59,596 nucleotides of DNA from CAYTIB01 sp964437725 (lineage in GTDB: Bacteria > UBA8248 > JACPRG01 > G963555815): positions 1 to 59,596 of the forward strand of contig CAYTIB010000055.1 of the NCBI GenBank assembly GCA_964437725.1, given 5' to 3'. The translations under genes were made by a program, and so were the position numbers. A model generated the notes under the pieces. The model was given only the letters and a program-made list of their open reading frames with translations. It had not been told where the DNA came from and made no database searches. Positions 17,530-26,091 of this stretch are shown here, in pieces. Every line of letters starts with the position of its first letter. Within the stretch, counting starts at the first letter, position 1.

Positions 17530-18222
17530 TCAACCCTCGCCTGACTCTTCTTTTGTTCCTTCAGCTTCTCCAGCCCCCTCCTTCGCCGTCGAGTCCCCTT
17601 CCTCTCCTTCCACTTCCTCACCCTCGAGAATTTCCTCTTCTTCCGGAGTTTCCACTTCCACAGTTACCATGGTCACACTTGCAACCGCTTCTTCGGGATC
17701 GGTTACTAACTCTACCCCAGTCGGTAACTCTAGGTTCCTAACGTGAATCACTGCGCCCAACCCCATTTCAGATACATCGATTTTGACGGAAGAGGGGATT
17801 GCCGTTGGCAGGCATCGGACTGTTATCACGGAGAGTAGCTGACCCAGATAACCATCATCTTGCAAAACTCCTACCGGGGTGCCCTCTAGCTCGATAGGCA
17901 CATCAACTTCGATTTCGCGATTCATGGAAATGCGGAAAAGATCAACGTGAAAGATATCACCCCTAACGGGGTCGTTCTGAATGTCCTTAACCATGACAAG
18001 TCGCTCCGCCCCATCCCCGCCCTCGACTTGAAGGCGCATCAGAGCGTTGCTCCCTGCCTCAGTACTCAGAAGCTGGCGAAGCTCCCGAGGATCGAGAATC
18101 AGGTTAATGTTTTCTCCCTCACCATACATAACGGCGGGAATCGAACCTGCTCCACGAGTTCGTCGAGCCGATCCCTTGCCTCGACTTTCGCGTGTTTGAG
18201 CGTGAAGAATCAACTCTTCCAT
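17530..18222 (-). CDS. rplY: 50S ribosomal protein L25 (CTC type)
   Basis: Binds 5S rRNA. 230 residues: an N-terminal L25 domain (LHAQTRESRGKGSARRTRG, then IPAVMYGEG), the C-terminal TL5/CTC beta domain from about residue 95 (EIEVDVPIELEGTPVGVL) to about 185, and a final stretch of about 40 residues composed mainly of Glu and Gly. The long two-domain form is usual in deltaproteobacteria, and acidic ends are known for it. It lies between prs and pth, the common order, and its stop overlaps a possible upstream TTG of pth. Confidence 0.95.
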   Translation of the reverse strand: MEELILHAQTRESRGKGSARRTRGAGSIPAVMYGEGENINLILDPRELRQLLSTEAGSNALMRLQVEGGDGAERLVMVKDIQNDPVRGDIFHVDLFRISMNREIEVDVPIELEGTPVGVLQDDGYLGQLLSVITVRCLPTAIPSSVKIDVSEMGLGAVIHVRNLELPTGVELVTDPEEAVASVTMVTVEVETPEEEEILEGEEVEGEEGDSTAKEGAGEAEGTKEESGEG

Positions 18223-18235
18223 GGCACTTCCTTCA

Positions 18236-19177
18236 TTAGATAAAAAGTGAGCTCACTGAACTTTCACTATGGATACGCTGGATTGCGTCTCCCAGCAAAC
18301 TGGCAATAGAAAGCACTTGAATACGCGGACACTCTAAGGCACGGAGGCTTAAAGGTATGGTGTCAGTTACCAAAACCTGCACGATCTCCGAATTTTCGAT
18401 GCGGTCGATAGCAGGACCAGAGAACACCGGATGCGTAGCACTGGCATAGACAGCTGTCGCACCTTGCTCCATCAAAGCCCGGGCCCCCTCAGTCAAGGTC
18501 CCGGCCGTGTCAATCATGTCATCTACAATAAGAACGTCACGACCTCTCACATCCCCGATAACATTCATGGCATCAACCACATTTTCTCGTTCCCTACGCT
18601 TATCGATAATACTTAATGGAGCGTCCATGCGCTTGGCGAAAGCGCGAGCCCGTTCCACACCACCAGAATCTGGCGAAACAACCGTTAGATTAGACAAATC
18701 CAATTTTTGAAAATTTTCGATGATCAAAGGGGCGGCAAACAAGTGATCTACGGGAATATCGAAAAATCCTTGAATCTGTCCCGCATGCAGATCGATAGTG
18801 AGAACGCGATCTGCACCCGCCGCGCCTAAGAGGTCAGCCACCAGTTTGGCCGTAATGGGAACTCGAGGCTGAACCTTCCGATCCTGGCGGGCATAGCCAA
18901 AGTAGGGTATCACAGCAGTAATACGCCTAGCCGAGGCCCGCCGAAAGGCATCAATCATAATTAAAAGTTCCATGAGGTTCGTCTGGGATGGGGAGCACGT
19001 CGGCTGAATCAGGAAACAATCCATCCCCCGAACGTTCTCATTGATATACACGTTAATCTCACCATCACTGAAAGCCGTAATCTCAAGCTCGCCGATATCA
19101 ATGTTTAGAGATTTGGAGATGCCCTCCGTTAAATCCGGATTCGCACGACCGGAGAAAAGCTTCAACTCTCCATTCAT
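18236..19177 (-). CDS. prs: Ribose-phosphate pyrophosphokinase
   Basis: Makes PRPP from ribose-5-phosphate and ATP for nucleotide, His and Trp synthesis. 313 residues, the standard length. The N-terminal LFSGRANPDL, the flexible-loop region YFGYARQDRK near 97, the metal-binding DLHAGQIQGFF near 128 and the PRPP loop VLIVDDMIDTAGT near 214 are all intact. It lies 13 bp upstream of rplY and just downstream of the tRNA-Gln gene, as in many deltaproteobacteria. Confidence 0.97.
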   Translation of the reverse strand: MNGELKLFSGRANPDLTEGISKSLNIDIGELEITAFSDGEINVYINENVRGMDCFLIQPTCSPSQTNLMELLIMIDAFRRASARRITAVIPYFGYARQDRKVQPRVPITAKLVADLLGAAGADRVLTIDLHAGQIQGFFDIPVDHLFAAPLIIENFQKLDLSNLTVVSPDSGGVERARAFAKRMDAPLSIIDKRRERENVVDAMNVIGDVRGRDVLIVDDMIDTAGTLTEGARALMEQGATAVYASATHPVFSGPAIDRIENSEIVQVLVTDTIPLSLRALECPRIQVLSIASLLGDAIQRIHSESSVSSLFI

Positions 19178-19215
19178 CGGTCCTGGTGTCCTTTTGGATT
19201 CATGTTTTTAACGAC

Positions 19216-19290
19216 TGGCTGGGGCGGGAGGATTCGAACCTCCGAATACTGGGTCCAAAACCCAGTGCCTTACCACTTGGCCACGCCCCA
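19216..19290 (-). tRNA. tRNA-Gln (anticodon TTG)
   Basis: A complete cloverleaf can be drawn: acceptor TGGGGCG/CGCCCCA (7 bp), D arm GCCAAGTGGTAAGGC, anticodon stem CTGGG/CCCAG with loop TTTTGGA (anticodon TTG, reading CAA and CAG), T arm GGAGG-TTCGAAT-CCTCC. The discriminator base is G, as expected for glutamine, and the 3' CCA is encoded (rc of 19216-19218). It lies between spoVG and prs. Confidence 0.95.
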
Positions 19291-19313
19291 AAGAGCGAGG
19301 CTATTTCATTCTC

Positions 19314-19658
19314 TCAGGATAAATCCGACTGGCCGAGCGGGGATATTTCATCTTCAGCCTCCTCTGGCCGGGCGGTCTCTGCCACTGAGTTCATTTCCCG
19401 ACGCTGACTCAAGATCTCCTGATAACGACCCAAGATCTCGTCCTCAATCCTTCGGCGTGTTTCACTGTTCAGCGGGTGGGCCGTATCCTTGAAAGAGCCA
19501 TCTTTACTCTTCCGGCTCGGCATGGCGACAAACAAGCCGTTCGTACCCTGAATGATCTTCAAGTCCCTCACAACGAAGCAGCTATCAAAGGTGATTGTCA
19601 CATAAGCTTTTAACTTTTCTTCGTTGACAGGGTATACACGAACCTCAGTTATCTCCAT
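19314..19658 (-). CDS. spoVG: SpoVG family nucleic-acid-binding regulator
   Basis: Small DNA/RNA-binding protein; in Firmicutes it affects septation and sporulation, in other phyla the role is unclear. 114 residues with the family core MEITEVRVYPV, FVVRDLKIIQGTNGLFVAMPSR near 36 and the helical end HPLNSETRRRIEDEILGRYQ. The last 25 residues are acidic. It sits between ispE and tRNA-Gln, a placement common in deltaproteobacteria, so a conserved housekeeping function is likely rather than sporulation. Confidence 0.92.
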   Translation of the reverse strand: MEITEVRVYPVNEEKLKAYVTITFDSCFVVRDLKIIQGTNGLFVAMPSRKSKDGSFKDTAHPLNSETRRRIEDEILGRYQEILSQRREMNSVAETARPEEAEDEISPLGQSDLS

Positions 19659-19704
19659 CTCGCCACCACTCCCCTCAAGGGGCTGTCGGGCACCAAATCA
19701 AACC

Positions 19705-20583
19705 TCAGAACATACGTTCATTAGCTCCTAATGTTCGGGTCAGAATAGCAAAAACCCGATCTTTTCTCATCATTCGGGCCGCCTGCCTGGCCTGGTATTC
19801 ATGGCGAAAGAAGCCAAATACCGTGGGTCCACTTCCGCTCATCAGTGCGAGATCCGCACCGAACTCAAGAAGCTCCTGCCTCAACTCCCCCACGATGGGG
19901 TGAGTGCGACACACCACATCTTCCAAATCATTCCTCGTAACCTCCCATCCGGGTGGCAACCAGTGGAAGCAAGTCTTCACCCCTTGGATCTTATGGTTGG
20001 GGAAAGGACGTGTCAACCCGGATTTCCACTCCTGGTAGGCCCAAGCGCTAGAAATAGCAATCGGGGGTTTGACGAGTAAAACATTCTGAACCGGTCCCGG
20101 ACGAATTTCTGATAAGCGATCTCCTCTGTCTTCGCCTAAAGCGCAGGATCCCCCCAGGAAAAATGGGACATCCATTCCAAGCTCAGAAGCCAACATCAGT
20201 AAATCTTCTTTTGGAACATCTAGCCGAAGAAGTTTTGGGAGACCATACAAAACGGCGGCGGCATTTCCACTCCCTCCCCCCAGACCAGCGGCAGAGGGGA
20301 TCCTTTTCTCAATGTAGATGGAACAGTTAGCTTTTACCCCGGTTATCTCAATTAATCGATCGGCAGCTCGGAAAGCAAGATTCTCAACCCCGTCAGGTAC
20401 CTCGGGATCAGAGCATCGCACTCGAAAACAACCGGGTCGAAGGGTCAGGGTTACACGATCGCGAAGAGCCAATTTTTGCAGAATAGTCTTAACAGCATGA
20501 TAACCGTCTGGTCGCCTCCCAAGGACATGAAGACCGAGGTTTATCTTCGCAGGGGGGTAAAGGTGCAAAACGCGTAGGGACAT
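19705..20583 (-). CDS. ispE: 4-diphosphocytidyl-2-C-methyl-D-erythritol kinase
   Basis: GHMP kinase of the MEP isoprenoid pathway that phosphorylates CDP-ME. 292 residues. The N-terminal PPAKINLGLHVLGRRPDGYH is diagnostic, the GHMP ATP loop IPSAAGLGGGSGNAAA lies near residue 90 and the C-terminal MSGSGPTVFG near 251. It is flanked by the LolB-like lipoprotein and spoVG/prs, the same order as lolB-ispE-prs in gammaproteobacteria. Confidence 0.95.
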   Translation of the reverse strand: MSLRVLHLYPPAKINLGLHVLGRRPDGYHAVKTILQKLALRDRVTLTLRPGCFRVRCSDPEVPDGVENLAFRAADRLIEITGVKANCSIYIEKRIPSAAGLGGGSGNAAAVLYGLPKLLRLDVPKEDLLMLASELGMDVPFFLGGSCALGEDRGDRLSEIRPGPVQNVLLVKPPIAISSAWAYQEWKSGLTRPFPNHKIQGVKTCFHWLPPGWEVTRNDLEDVVCRTHPIVGELRQELLEFGADLALMSGSGPTVFGFFRHEYQARQAARMMRKDRVFAILTRTLGANERMF

Positions 20584-20598
20584 GTCAAATCAAGTCTT

Positions 20599-21408
20599 TT
20601 AACGACCCAACGGGATAATAGAAACGCCGCTAGGTATAGGTAGATGGAAAGCTAAAGGAGGCAAGTTCTGGTTAAGCTTTACGTTCCCATAGTGAATTTC
20701 TAGAGTTTGCTCGCCCCGCCCGACTTCGACTTTGACACTGGAGGGGAAACGAAGATTACCCTCTTTACGGTATCCCGAATAAATCACTTTCAAATTTTCA
20801 TCACGTAAACGCGAGATCAATTGAAACCTAAGGGGGGCTAAACTCCGTGCATCAAACCACCATTGACGTTTCACCTTACTCCCCTCTGTGACTTGAAGGT
20901 TATAAGCGCCTTCATTCCCCACCGTCCCGTCCCACCGTGCGTGAAGGTTACCGTCCATCAACCTTGGCACAAAACCTCCTAGAAGAACTTCCACTATCTC
21001 TTTCGACGTCAAAGGGACTCCGAGCCAATCATAAAGATTTTCTATCGTTGCACGTCCCCTAAAATATTCATTTCTCGACGGGTTATACGCACTGAGCACA
21101 CCTTTGTTGACAACGATATAGAGAAGTGGTTGACCAAAAAAATTTAGAGGTTCGAGCCGAATCGACCCATTTTTCCGGAGAACAAGGACTGCCTTCCCTG
21201 CGTACCGCTCTTCTCGTGCGTTTAGAACAACATCTACAAGCCCTTTCAAATCCCGAAGCTTCCCCTGCCCTTCCTGCAACTGAGACAATAATCGACCGGG
21301 ACGTCCGAGAACTTGATCAGCATCTGGCGGAGGCGAAACAACCCCGTAAGTGGTGCATCCTAACGTAACAACCAGAAAGGTCGCTAGCACTACATTTATA
21401 AACTTCAC
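20599..21408 (-). CDS. LolB-like outer membrane lipoprotein
   Basis: Predicted lipoprotein of 269 residues with a signal peptide and lipobox (LVVTLGC, Cys at 18). The rest is soluble and beta-rich, with the pattern AGKAVLVLRKNGSIRLEPLN and a C-terminal YRKEGNLRFPSSVKVEVG, as in LolB/LolA-fold and DUF4292 proteins. Sequence alone would not settle the role, but it lies immediately upstream of ispE and downstream of a TPR lipoprotein, where lolB is found in other phyla. It is therefore a good candidate for receiving lipoproteins at the outer membrane. Four bases overlap the upstream gene. Confidence 0.62.
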   Translation of the reverse strand: MKFINVVLATFLVVTLGCTTYGVVSPPPDADQVLGRPGRLLSQLQEGQGKLRDLKGLVDVVLNAREERYAGKAVLVLRKNGSIRLEPLNFFGQPLLYIVVNKGVLSAYNPSRNEYFRGRATIENLYDWLGVPLTSKEIVEVLLGGFVPRLMDGNLHARWDGTVGNEGAYNLQVTEGSKVKRQWWFDARSLAPLRFQLISRLRDENLKVIYSGYRKEGNLRFPSSVKVEVGRGEQTLEIHYGNVKLNQNLPPLAFHLPIPSGVSIIPLGR

Positions 21409-23258
21409 TCCCGCCCCACCCTTTGTAACTCTTTCTCTATCCGCTCAATCTTATTCTTCATGACCTTGTTTTTGGGGTTCACCTTCAGGGACCGCCGCCA
21501 AGCTCTTACCGCGTCGTTCCAACGTTTCAGATCGCGGTAAGCATCGCCCAGATGATCAAGGATCACAGGATCATCTGGAAGAAGCGAGGTTGCCAACTCC
21601 AGTTTCAATACAGCCTTTTCCAACCATCCTTTCTTGTAATAAGCCCATCCTAAACTGTCAACGTAGGCTCCATTATTAGGATCAAGTCGCAGGGCTTTTT
21701 TAATCAGACCGATAGCTTCGTCCAACCTAATGCCTTGCTCGGCCCACATATAGCCGAGGAGATTTTTCGCTCTTGCATTTTTGTCATTCCATTGCAACAC
21801 TTTCTTCATCAAACGCGTTACATCTTCAAACTCCTTTAGTTCGTAGTGCGCTATGGCCAAGTTGAATAAAAACCGTTCGTTTTTAGGTTCAATCTCTAAA
21901 GCACGCCGATATAAGGGAATAGCTTTACGAAATTTCTTTTGTCGGGCCGTATAAAGACCCAACATAAAGGGAGCCCGAGAATCCCCGGGTGCCAAGGATT
22001 GTACTTCTTGCAAATGTTTAATCGCCTCTTTTTCTCGTTTCAACTTCATCAAAACACGACTTATGTGAAAATGGACTTCTACTAACCGTGGACGATGCTT
22101 AAGAACAATCCTCAATTCCCGAAGCGAATCCTCAAATCTATCGCGCGATTCTTGGATAATTGCGACGTAACGCCTAAGTTGGGCATCTTCGGGATGGGCG
22201 TGTAAGAACAACCGAAACTTCAACAAAGCAGCGTGCCGCTGTTGTCGCTCAAAGTAAATGCGACCAATAATTCGGTATACCAAAAGGGCGTCATTAGCGC
22301 CCCTCAGCCATTCCCTTAACTCCTCTTTCGATGCGGAAGGGTCTTTTACCTGGCTACCTTTGGTCAATCGCTCTATACGTTCCCGAATGATTCCATTCTT
22401 AGGTTCGAAGCTGAGTGCAACACGATACGCCTTTAGGGCCATCTTGTTCTTGTTTTGCAACTCCAACGTACTCGCTGCACTAATATGTGCATTCATGAAG
22501 CGTGGATAAATGCGCAGAGTGTTTCTGAACTCTTCTAGTGCTTGTTCATATCTTTCCGCTGCCAGATGAATATGCCCGAGAAAATAATGGGCCAATCCAA
22601 AATCCTTGTTCTTTTCCAAAAGCGTGGTGAGAACCCTGAAGGCTTCTCCCAACGCCTTCGTTTTGATCAGGCTCGCACCCAATAAAACTGCGGTTTGTTG
22701 TCGGTCTGGCTCCTTCTTCAAGATCACCCGGTGGCTACGAATCGCCTCTTCATGACGACCGAGTGCCGTATAGATCGCAGCCAATAGCATTCTCATTCCA
22801 ATTCGTCCGGGAGCCAGCGAGACGCCGCGTTTGGCCTCCTTCCCGGCCTCCTTTATCCGCCCCAAACGCACAAGCACGGAAGCGCGTGCAAAACGGAGTT
22901 CTGATACGTTCGGGGATAACCGGATAGCTTCTCTATAGGCCTGATCAGCAGCGCTAAGATCGTAATCCATCTCCGCCATATAACCGCTGAGAAACTGTGC
23001 ATAGGCAAGACCCGGAAGATTCTTAGCTTCGGATGAAGACAACGCGTTTCGACCAATATGGTTCGTCTCTGAGTCCCGCCGAATAGCTTTTTGGGTTTTA
23101 GCAGTTTCGGACGGAAAGTTAACGGGAAAAAGGAGATCTTCCATCTCTGCCTTGACCGCTCCCGTGGGGTTTTCCGAGAGAACGGGTGCGGAACACCCAA
23201 ACGAAACTAAACTTAAAAGGAATAACCAAAGAAAGAGAGAACCATTGAAACGTTTCAA
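21405..23258 (-). CDS. Large TPR-repeat lipoprotein
   Basis: 617 residues. Signal peptide with lipobox LVSFGC (Cys at 22), then a linker, then a long array of tetratricopeptide repeats from about residue 85 to the end; typical repeat cores are AQFLSGYMAEMDYDLSAADQ and LGDAYRDLKRWNDAVRAWRR. Twelve or more repeats can be counted by eye. Such proteins act as envelope scaffolds for partner proteins; the substrate is unknown. The end overlaps the LolB-like gene start by four bases, and its own start overlaps the DUF721 gene, so the three are co-translated. Possibly part of lipoprotein or envelope assembly. Confidence 0.8.
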   Translation of the reverse strand: MKRFNGSLFLWLFLLSLVSFGCSAPVLSENPTGAVKAEMEDLLFPVNFPSETAKTQKAIRRDSETNHIGRNALSSSEAKNLPGLAYAQFLSGYMAEMDYDLSAADQAYREAIRLSPNVSELRFARASVLVRLGRIKEAGKEAKRGVSLAPGRIGMRMLLAAIYTALGRHEEAIRSHRVILKKEPDRQQTAVLLGASLIKTKALGEAFRVLTTLLEKNKDFGLAHYFLGHIHLAAERYEQALEEFRNTLRIYPRFMNAHISAASTLELQNKNKMALKAYRVALSFEPKNGIIRERIERLTKGSQVKDPSASKEELREWLRGANDALLVYRIIGRIYFERQQRHAALLKFRLFLHAHPEDAQLRRYVAIIQESRDRFEDSLRELRIVLKHRPRLVEVHFHISRVLMKLKREKEAIKHLQEVQSLAPGDSRAPFMLGLYTARQKKFRKAIPLYRRALEIEPKNERFLFNLAIAHYELKEFEDVTRLMKKVLQWNDKNARAKNLLGYMWAEQGIRLDEAIGLIKKALRLDPNNGAYVDSLGWAYYKKGWLEKAVLKLELATSLLPDDPVILDHLGDAYRDLKRWNDAVRAWRRSLKVNPKNKVMKNKIERIEKELQRVGRE

Positions 23259-23734
23259 AACTGAGCTCTCCTAGCAGAGTCTAAAAGCGCTGCTAGTGCA
23301 TGTCGGACTTTCTCATCCTGAATCTCCGATAGAACCTTCTCGGTCTCTTCTGGACTCGGAACATGCGAGACGGACCGCTTTCGTTTTTCATCCTGTTCGT
23401 TCCTCTGAGCGAGGTCCTTTTCATCCAAAGGTGGAAGAGACCCATCAGCTTGTCGAAAATAGACTCGATCTAAGGCCTCCTCTCCGACGGCTTTATTCAG
23501 GGACCGACGCACCGACTCTTTTACATAAACCATTTGTTGAAGCCAAACAGGATCCCTCACTTCCACATAGAGCGTACGACCTTTTACTTCCACCGGATTC
23601 GTCATCTTTGCAACCGCCGGGCCGACAACTTCTTTCCACTGCCGGATAACCTCATTTCTCTCAAGTCTCTGACCCCAGGACGTAGCTTGCGTCAACGCTT
23701 TAAGAATCGAGCTAACGGACGAGAAATTGCTCAT
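23255..23734 (-). CDS. DUF721 / DciA-like protein
   Basis: 159 residues. The N-terminal 95 residues show the DUF721 pattern: WKEVVGPAVAKMTNPVEVKGRTLYVEVRDPVWLQQM, here split between residues 33 and 68. The family includes DciA, which recruits the replicative helicase in bacteria that lack DnaC or DnaI. The rest is charged and probably flexible. No helicase loader gene of the DnaC type is in the window and dnaB is, so a DciA role is a fair inference. Its start overlaps the plsC stop by four bases. Confidence 0.72.
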   Translation of the reverse strand: MSNFSSVSSILKALTQATSWGQRLERNEVIRQWKEVVGPAVAKMTNPVEVKGRTLYVEVRDPVWLQQMVYVKESVRRSLNKAVGEEALDRVYFRQADGSLPPLDEKDLAQRNEQDEKRKRSVSHVPSPEETEKVLSEIQDEKVRHALAALLDSARRAQF

Positions 23735-24483
23735 ATCTCGATGACCCGACCTTCGGATTTTAAGTCTTCGACTATTTCGGCGATACCTGCCATAACGTGG
23801 TCTATTATCTTCTGGCTATTCTCTTTTGTCGTAGGAAGTTGATACAACGACTCCATGTCTAACGGGGGGCCAAAGCGCACACCAAGATCTTTACCAATAC
23901 GAGGCAAAGCACTTGTGGGAGGAATAGCTTCTATGGTCCCCCAAACAGCCGCAGGAATGATGACCGGCTTAGCCATATGGATTAGATGCCCAACAGGACG
24001 CTTTCCCGGAAGAAGCACTCCATCCATGCTGCGGGTCCCCTCAGGGAATAGCAATACCGAAGAGTTCTGCATGGCCTGCACAATATGACGCATAGCACGA
24101 AGGTCTTTACCCGTCCTATCGACGAAAATCGAACCGTAACTTCGAATCATGCGCCCTAGAATCGGGACACGAGTTAATTCAATTTTTGCAACAGACTGAA
24201 CCATGCGAGTAGGAGATCGATACATAATTGCTGCTGGTATTAGTGCTGGATCTAGATCAGAGATATGGTTGCTTACAAAGAGAACACCCTCTTTTTGGTT
24301 GGGTATGTTGTCTGAACCCTCAAACTTTCCTCGGTTTACGATTTTCAGGTAGAAGAGAACAATGGTCCCGCAAAACCAAATCCACAAAAGCCAAAAAATC
24401 CCCTTAAGGCCCTGTGGTCTAGTCCATGGAGAAGGATCCGATTTCCTTCCTCGCACACTTTTTACAGAATCGACCATTTTCAA
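23731..24483 (-). CDS. plsC: 1-acyl-sn-glycerol-3-phosphate acyltransferase
   Basis: Adds the second acyl chain to lysophosphatidic acid at the inner membrane. 250 residues with one N-terminal hydrophobic segment (about 28-47), the catalytic NHISDLDP motif (H-X4-D) near residue 91 and the FPEGTRS acceptor motif near 165. Both are intact. The start is either TTG 24483 or ATG 24477; neither has a clear Shine-Dalgarno. Divergent from the phosphohexomutase gene. Other LPLAT-family acyltransferases cannot be excluded. Confidence 0.85.
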   Translation of the reverse strand: MKMVDSVKSVRGRKSDPSPWTRPQGLKGIFWLLWIWFCGTIVLFYLKIVNRGKFEGSDNIPNQKEGVLFVSNHISDLDPALIPAAIMYRSPTRMVQSVAKIELTRVPILGRMIRSYGSIFVDRTGKDLRAMRHIVQAMQNSSVLLFPEGTRSMDGVLLPGKRPVGHLIHMAKPVIIPAAVWGTIEAIPPTSALPRIGKDLGVRFGPPLDMESLYQLPTTKENSQKIIDHVMAGIAEIVEDLKSEGRVIEI

Positions 24484-24717
24484 AAATATTTTGTGTGTTG
24501 AACGTGACTCTAAATCCTCTTGGACGCCTGTGGAAACTCAGTTGAATAATAACATATTCAGCTCAGCTCAAAACCCAAATAGAATTCTTATTTCACAGTT
24601 TTCATACATCAAATAACGTAACAAGTTGCGGGGACCCCTACCTTATGCTATCGTCGGACCAATCAGTTTTGCACCTAGTTGTTTGATATCTTTCCAGACG
24701 GACTCGCTAAATCCTCC

Positions 24718-26091
24718 ATGACAAGTATCAACTCCGAGATCTTCAGGGAATATGACATCCGCGGTATTGTGGATGAGGACCTGGATGTTCTTACTGTGCG
24801 AGCTATTGGGCGAGCTATTGGCTCATTTTTACATCAAGGGGAAGGGACCACCTTTGTGGTCGGTAGGGACGTTCGGCTGAGCTCACCAGCAATTCGTGTA
24901 AGTCTGATCGATGGACTACGTGCAACAGGCGCCCAAGTCACAGATATTGGTGTTGTCCCAACTCCGGTTCTATACTTCACAGCGGCCCATTTAAAAACGG
25001 ATGGAGCCGTCATGGTAACCGCAAGCCATAATCCACCCGAATTCAATGGGTTAAAGATCTGTCGGGGTACGGAATCTCTCAGTGGCAACGAGATACGAAC
25101 ACTTATCAAAATCATAGAGAATCGCCATTTCGCCCAGGGGAATGGACAAGCTATCCGCGCGGAGGCAATAGAAAGTTACTGCAATATGCTGAGTACCAAG
25201 TTCTCTTTTGACAAGCCGCTGAAATTGGTAATTGACGGTGGCAACGGAGTATCTGGGGAGCTAGCTGTTAAAATCATCGAATCCATGGGGCACCAAGTTG
25301 TGCCAATTTATTGCAAACCGGACGGTAATTTTCCCAATCATCATCCAGATCCTTCTGTTCCAGAAAACCTAACAGACCTAATTAAAACCGTTCGAAAGGA
25401 GAAGGCCGACCTTGGGATCGCCTATGACGGTGACGGGGATCGAATGGGAGTCGTAGATGAAAGGGGTGAAATCATCTGGCCAGATGATCAGATGATTATC
25501 TTCGCTAGGGACATACTTTCCCGTCACCCCGGAGCCCCTATCGTTTTCGATGTGAAATGCTCGATGAATCTACCCCGAGCAATCAAGGAAGCGGGTGGGC
25601 GACCGGTGATGTGTAAATCGGGACACTCTCTAATCAAGAAAAAACTCAAGGAGGAATCCTCCCCCCTTGCCGGGGAACTCTCCGGGCACATTTTTTTTGC
25701 CGATGATTATTTCGGGTTCGACGATGCCCTCTATGCATCCCTTCGTCTCATGGATTTACTAGCTAAGGAAGGGTTGCCAATGTCGAAGCTGTTAGGTCAG
25801 ATTCCAAAACTTTACACTTCACCTGAGATCAAAATCGAATGCCCCGACGACGAGAAGTTTGAAATCATACAGGGACTTCAGAAACGCCTAGAAAATGATC
25901 TACCCATCACCACTATTGACGGAGTCCGTGCGGACTTCGAAGACGGATGGGCCCTAGTGCGTGCCTCCAACACGACGCCAGCGCTTACCGCCCGGTTTGA
26001 AGCTACCTCTGAAAAACGCTTAGATGCCATTCGTAGAATCATGTTTGAGCATTTAAAAACATTTCCTCAACTGGAAAATCTCGATGCTTAG
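24718..26091 (+). CDS. Phosphomannomutase/phosphoglucomutase
   Basis: Alpha-D-phosphohexomutase that interconverts hexose 6- and 1-phosphates (AlgC/ManB type). 457 residues from the ATG at 24718, chosen because family proteins begin a few residues before EIFREYDIRG. Active-site phosphoserine loop TASHNPPEFNG near residue 100, metal-binding DGDGDR near 240, sugar-binding GEXSGH (GELSGHIFF) near 318 and the phosphate-binding RASNTTPALTARFE near 417 are present. A guanylyltransferase follows two genes later, so the likely product is mannose-1-phosphate for GDP-mannose. Its stop overlaps the next start by eight bases. Confidence 0.9.
   Translation: MTSINSEIFREYDIRGIVDEDLDVLTVRAIGRAIGSFLHQGEGTTFVVGRDVRLSSPAIRVSLIDGLRATGAQVTDIGVVPTPVLYFTAAHLKTDGAVMVTASHNPPEFNGLKICRGTESLSGNEIRTLIKIIENRHFAQGNGQAIRAEAIESYCNMLSTKFSFDKPLKLVIDGGNGVSGELAVKIIESMGHQVVPIYCKPDGNFPNHHPDPSVPENLTDLIKTVRKEKADLGIAYDGDGDRMGVVDERGEIIWPDDQMIIFARDILSRHPGAPIVFDVKCSMNLPRAIKEAGGRPVMCKSGHSLIKKKLKEESSPLAGELSGHIFFADDYFGFDDALYASLRLMDLLAKEGLPMSKLLGQIPKLYTSPEIKIECPDDEKFEIIQGLQKRLENDLPITTIDGVRADFEDGWALVRASNTTPALTARFEATSEKRLDAIRRIMFEHLKTFPQLENLDA

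Noticed and set aside
17519..17746. Plus-strand Ser/Pro-rich frames near the end of rplY
   Set aside because: They arise from the Glu/Gly-rich tail of L25 read on the opposite strand.
18125..18165. T-arm-like string (CGGGAATCGAACCTGC) suggesting a tRNA
   Set aside because: It lies within rplY, codes for the conserved GAGSIPAVMYGE segment, and no acceptor or anticodon arms can be paired around it.
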